10,598 nt of DNA from NCBI GenBank assembly GCA_012839015.1, contig DUOF01000026.1, positions 1 through 10,598 on the forward strand. Direction: 5' to 3'. Every line of letters starts with the position of its first letter. Position 1 is the stretch's first letter. The translations under genes and the position numbers were made by a program. Under the pieces are notes generated by a model. That model was not told the origin of the DNA, did not search any database, and was given only the letters and a program-made list of their open reading frames with translations. Shown here in pieces: positions 7,334-10,598 of the stretch. This DNA comes from a bacterium. Lineage in GTDB: Bacteria; Bacillota_I; Bacilli_A; RFN20; DUOF01.

Positions 7334-8256
7334 TATCTTAATACCAGAAAATAAAGAGCAGCGCCTAAGACAATTATTAAAATCATCGTTATAAAGATAT
7401 ATAACGAGTTTCGATTAATCTTTTTTTCAAGTCTCTTCAAAGCACTTTTATATCTAGTCATATCACTGTTTACTAAGGCAATCCTACTTAGACTTTCTTT
7501 ATTGTTTTCCTTAATCTTGATATCGTACTCTTTGAAACGTTCACTTAAAAAGTTAACTTGCTCTGTTACGCTTTTTAAATGATCGTTATTGTTTTTTATT
7601 TCCTTAACCATTCCCTTAACCTTAAGCAAATAGTTCAATACTTCTGCTTCACCACCGTTTAATTCACTAAGTTCATCGATGGTTTGCATGATGGTGTCAT
7701 AGTCATCGACCATTTTACCACTGGCACCGATTAGCAAGACTAGTAAATCAAGTGTCTTTTGTTGGATGTCGCTTACCCTAGATACGTGTCTAGAAATAGT
7801 TTTGATATTCTCGGATTTCTTAAAGAATGATTCACTACCCTTTTGACTGCCTATCTCATCCATCGTGGCACTTACCTCTTTTATTTCGGCAGCACAAAAG
7901 GCAAGGTTCTCTCTAATAATTTTAGTGTATTCTTCGCTAGTTATATCAACAATATTAATCTCAATATTTTCATCTTCTTCGACTACTTCTAACTCTTCTT
8001 TTTTAGTTTCCTCTATATCAATTATCTCATCATGATTATTAGTTTCCTCTTCACTAAGAGGAGATTCTTCTTCAACAATTATATTTTCTTCACTGGTTAC
8101 TCCTTCAATTAACTCCTCTTCGTCCACCTCTAAGCTTTCAGTTTGATCAACCTCGGGAGTCAGTTCTAATTCCACTTGGCTCACAAAAGAAGATTCTTCT
8201 TTTTCTCCCTTATTTCTATTAAACAAGTTTTTTAATCTATTTTTAATGTTAGCCAT
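7333..8256 (-). CDS. Tail-anchored acidic coiled-coil protein
   Basis: I do not recognise this 307-residue protein as a known family. It has four visible zones. A short basic amphipathic start, ANIKNRLKNLFNRNKG, covers residues 2-17. A low-complexity acidic stretch covers 18-109, where 38 of 92 residues are Asp or Glu; it is probably disordered. A largely helical region follows at about 110-280, with heptad-like coiled-coil character in 215-280. One hydrophobic segment at 285-306 ends one residue before the C-terminus. This is a tail anchor: nearly the whole protein faces the cytosol. The basic-then-acidic start recalls FtsY, but there is no GTPase domain. ATG 8256 follows AAAGGAGGG, which overlaps the pheT stop (TAAAGGAGGG). 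It is tightly linked to pheT upstream and to the protease downstream, where the stop and start codons share a base. Confidence 0.88.
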   Translation of the reverse strand: MANIKNRLKNLFNRNKGEKEESSFVSQVELELTPEVDQTESLEVDEEELIEGVTSEENIIVEEESPLSEEETNNHDEIIDIEETKKEELEVVEEDENIEINIVDITSEEYTKIIRENLAFCAAEIKEVSATMDEIGSQKGSESFFKKSENIKTISRHVSRVSDIQQKTLDLLVLLIGASGKMVDDYDTIMQTIDELSELNGGEAEVLNYLLKVKGMVKEIKNNNDHLKSVTEQVNFLSERFKEYDIKIKENNKESLSRIALVNSDMTRYKSALKRLEKKINRNSLYIFITMILIIVLGAALYFLVLR

Positions 8257-8268
8257 GATGTCCCTCCT

Positions 8269-10598
8269 TTAACGGATAACTACGTTTAGTTTCTTTATTA
8301 AATCATTTATTACTTGAGCGTGCAACTCGTTGACCTCATTATCGCTTAAAGTTTTATCATCTGAGTTATAGGTAATAGAAACAGCGATGGATTTATGACC
8401 CTCTTCAATGTGTTCACCTTCATAGACATCAAATATGGTAACGTCTTTAATCAGTTTTCTACTGATTCTTTTAATGATATTAATGATGCTTTGACTTTCA
8501 ACTTCTTTTTTAACCATCATTGCAATATCTCTTGAAGTCGATGGATAGATGCTTAGCTTGCCATATTTAATTTTAGAACTTTTTAGATCTAACATAAGAC
8601 CTAGGTCTAACTCTAATACATAGGTATCATCTAGATTTTTAGATAAACCTGGATGTACTTGTCCGATGAAACCTGCTAGTTTATTGTCTAGGTATAGTTT
8701 GGCACTTCTATAAGGGTGCATTTGTTTTAAATCACTAGTTTGTTCTATTCTAAGGCGTCCATAATCAATCATTAATACATTTAAGATACCCTCTAAGAAA
8801 CCCTTTATAACAGAGTAATCTAACTTATAGTTATCTAGGTGGGGTATGCTCTTGAAGTTCTTATTTATTAGAATACTTAGCAATTCCTTCTCATTATTTT
8901 TATCATAAAGTTTACTAACCTCAAATATAGACACGTTAGTACTGGCTTTATCTTTGTTATAACTGGCACATTCTAAAAGTGATGGAATCAGAGATTTTCT
9001 AAGATATTTTCAATCTTCAGTTAACGGATTGCTTATTGAAACAACCTCATCAGTTAGTAGAACCTCAAACAAACTAGAGTTAGACTTTGAGGTGAGGTTG
9101 TAAGTTACAACCTCATTTAATCCGTTACTTATTAAGTAATCCTTTAATTTATTTCTTCTAGATTGATGGAGTGAATAACCACCGATATTATTTGCGTTAA
9201 CAGGTAGAGAATAAGGGATATTATCAAAACCATAGATCCTAATAATCTCTTCAATTAAATCTTCCTTAATAGTTAAGTCATTCCTTCTAGTAGGGACGCT
9301 TACCTTGTAAGCGTTATCTTCTAGGGTATACTTAAAGCCTAGGTTAGTAAATATTTCATTAATTTTATCCTCACTAATTTTAATTCCTAGTAGCTTTTCT
9401 ATATTATCAACTGGCAATTCAATTGCTTTCTTATTATCTAGATTGTTTACTTCTACTATTTCTCCTACACTAGCAACCGTTGTTAGCTTGCTTAATAGAT
9501 TAATAGTAAAGTCTAGAACTAGTCTAGTATTGTACTTATCAGTTCCCCTAATAAACCTTTTAGCAGATTCACTTTGAAGATCAAGTCTTCTAGAGGTTTT
9601 TCTAATACTAGTTCCATTGAAACTAGCAGCTTCAATAACTAGGTTTTTGGTGTCCTTGTCAATCATTGAAGTGAAACTTCCAATAACTCCTCCTAGACAT
9701 TCAACCTTGTTATCATTGGTGATACAAATATCACCAGTCTCTATTTTATAATCCTTCTCATCAAGCATTTTAACATCATCATCGATGTTATCCTTAATGA
9801 TAAATTTGTTACTGGTTAATTTATCATAGTCATACATATGAAGCGGTTGACCAGTCACTAGCATAATGTAGTTTCCTAAATCTACGATATTATTAATTGG
9901 TTTAAAGTTATTGGAAAGTAGTATTTGTTTAAGCCATTTTGGTGACTCCTTAACCTCAATACCGCTGACCTTTCTAACTGAGAAGACATCGCACTGAGTA
10001 GTCTCAATTACTACCTCTAGGTCACTTTTTTCACCCTTAATAGGGGTGACTTCATCTAGAGTAGCCCTCTTTCCTAAAATAGCAGCAATATCACTAGCTA
10101 AGCCCCACATTGAAAGTAGATCACCCCTATCAGGGGTAATATCAATATCAATGATAGTATCATCAAGTCCTAAATAGGCTAGAGGATCATTGTCTCCTAC
10201 AACGGCGTCATCATCTAGTATTTCAATCCCACTTAGTTGTGATTTACTAAGTGAGTTAGGGTCTACCCCTAACTCAGTTAAGGAACAACACATACCGTTA
10301 GATTCTACTCCACGTATTTTACTTTTCTTAATCGTTAAATCAATAGCATCTAAATAAGCACCATTCTTAGCTACAATAACTTTGGCGTTCTTTCTAACAT
10401 TCGGAGCACCACAAACAATGCTTAGTACTTCATCCTTAACATCAACACTAAGTAAACTTAAATGATCGCTGCCTTCAATTTTATTAACTTCTAGAATTTG
10501 TCCTACTACTAAGTTAGAACCACTAGCAAGTTTTCTAACACCTTCAACTTCTAAACCAGCAGCAGTAATCTTAGTTAGCAATTCATCAAGGCTGATCC
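8269..10598 (-). CDS. pheT: Phenylalanyl-tRNA synthetase beta subunit (5' end outside window, in-frame TGA)
   Basis: The visible 775 codons form almost all of PheT (family about 800 residues). With PheS it makes the cytosolic alpha2-beta2 enzyme that charges tRNA-Phe. In order I see an EMAP-like tRNA-binding OB fold (VVGQILEVNKIEGSDHLSLL, VCGAPNVRKNAKV), the B3/B4 editing domain (NNIVDLGNYIMLVTGQPLHMYD), B5 (SVPTRRNDLTIKEDLIEEI), the catalytic-like core and a C-terminal FDX-ACB anticodon-binding domain (YPSTSRDIAMMV, GHKSIAVSITY). The frame runs open to the window edge upstream as ISLDELLTKITAAG, typical of residues 15-30, so the true start lies outside. A TGA at 9012-9010 sits between NPLTED and KYLRKSLIPSLLE, where homologues continue without a gap. 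Frame and conservation hold on both sides, so I read it as one gene with a sense UGA. It is followed 12 bases later by the coiled-coil gene; pheS is expected upstream. Confidence 0.95.
9010..9012 (-). other. In-frame TGA in pheT, probably decoded as tryptophan
   Basis: The codon order is ...CTA/ACT-type codons for NPLTED, then TGA, then AAA TAT CTT AGA for KYLR. It aligns with a variable position just before the conserved LR-x-SL-x-P segment of PheT. No base insertion or deletion is needed to join the two parts. Stopping here would remove about 246 residues including the FDX-ACB domain of an essential enzyme. Tryptophan is the usual sense meaning of UGA in Mollicutes; glycine (known in other phyla) or selenocysteine are less likely, and no SECIS-like element was recognised. 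Confidence 0.82.

Noticed and set aside
8269..8934. The 3' part of pheT as a separate 221-residue gene
   Set aside because: Its only start is a GTG with no ribosome binding site, and conserved PheT sequence continues upstream of it in the same frame to the TGA.
10579..10581. TTG as the start codon of pheT
   Set aside because: The frame continues upstream to the edge with conserved PheT residues (ISLDEL), so the gene is simply cut by the window.
9010..10598. pheT as a frameshifted pseudogene
   Set aside because: No change of frame is needed, domains on both sides are intact, and the gene is normally essential; a single sense TGA explains it better.

Overview
The window looks like a chromosomal piece of a low-GC Gram-positive bacterium of the Bacilli/Mollicutes side. 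The signs are strongly A+T-rich codons, strong AAGGAGG-type ribosome binding sites, and genes typical of that group: a listerial-type Dps, pyrimidine-nucleoside phosphorylase, TmcAL and a two-HKD cardiolipin synthase. No insertion sequence, tRNA, rRNA or CRISPR array is visible. The most informative signal is an in-frame TGA inside an otherwise intact pheT. All nine gene ends I could read in recognised or clearly bounded genes use TAA and none uses TGA. Together these suggest that UGA is a sense codon here, most simply tryptophan as in Mycoplasma and relatives (translation table 4), although most Trp codons are still TGG.

Layout, left to right. Positions 1-174 hold the possible C-terminal end of an unrecognised + strand gene, which is open to a TAG only if a second TGA is read through. 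It is followed by dps (+), whose ribosome binding site contains a run of eight G. A strong two-way terminator separates dps from the convergent pdp (-). From a short divergent promoter region, a + strand operon runs rsmF - cls - tmcAL (rRNA methylation, cardiolipin synthesis, tRNA-Met acetylation). Its stop codons are merged with the next gene's Shine-Dalgarno sequence.

The right half is on the - strand. In transcription order it reads pheT (5' end outside the window), a tail-anchored acidic coiled-coil protein, a cytosolic trypsin-like serine protease, and a small helical-bundle protein. The first three are tightly spaced and probably one operon. The last gene has a 52-base leader with a possible hairpin over its ribosome binding site, and it overlaps the end of tmcAL tail-to-tail by 8 bases.

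Most genes are housekeeping. The less familiar part is the pair at 6482-8256: a membrane-anchored coiled-coil protein and a protease whose stop and start codons share a base. They are placed behind the essential pheT gene, suggesting a coupled membrane or stress function that I cannot assign from sequence alone.
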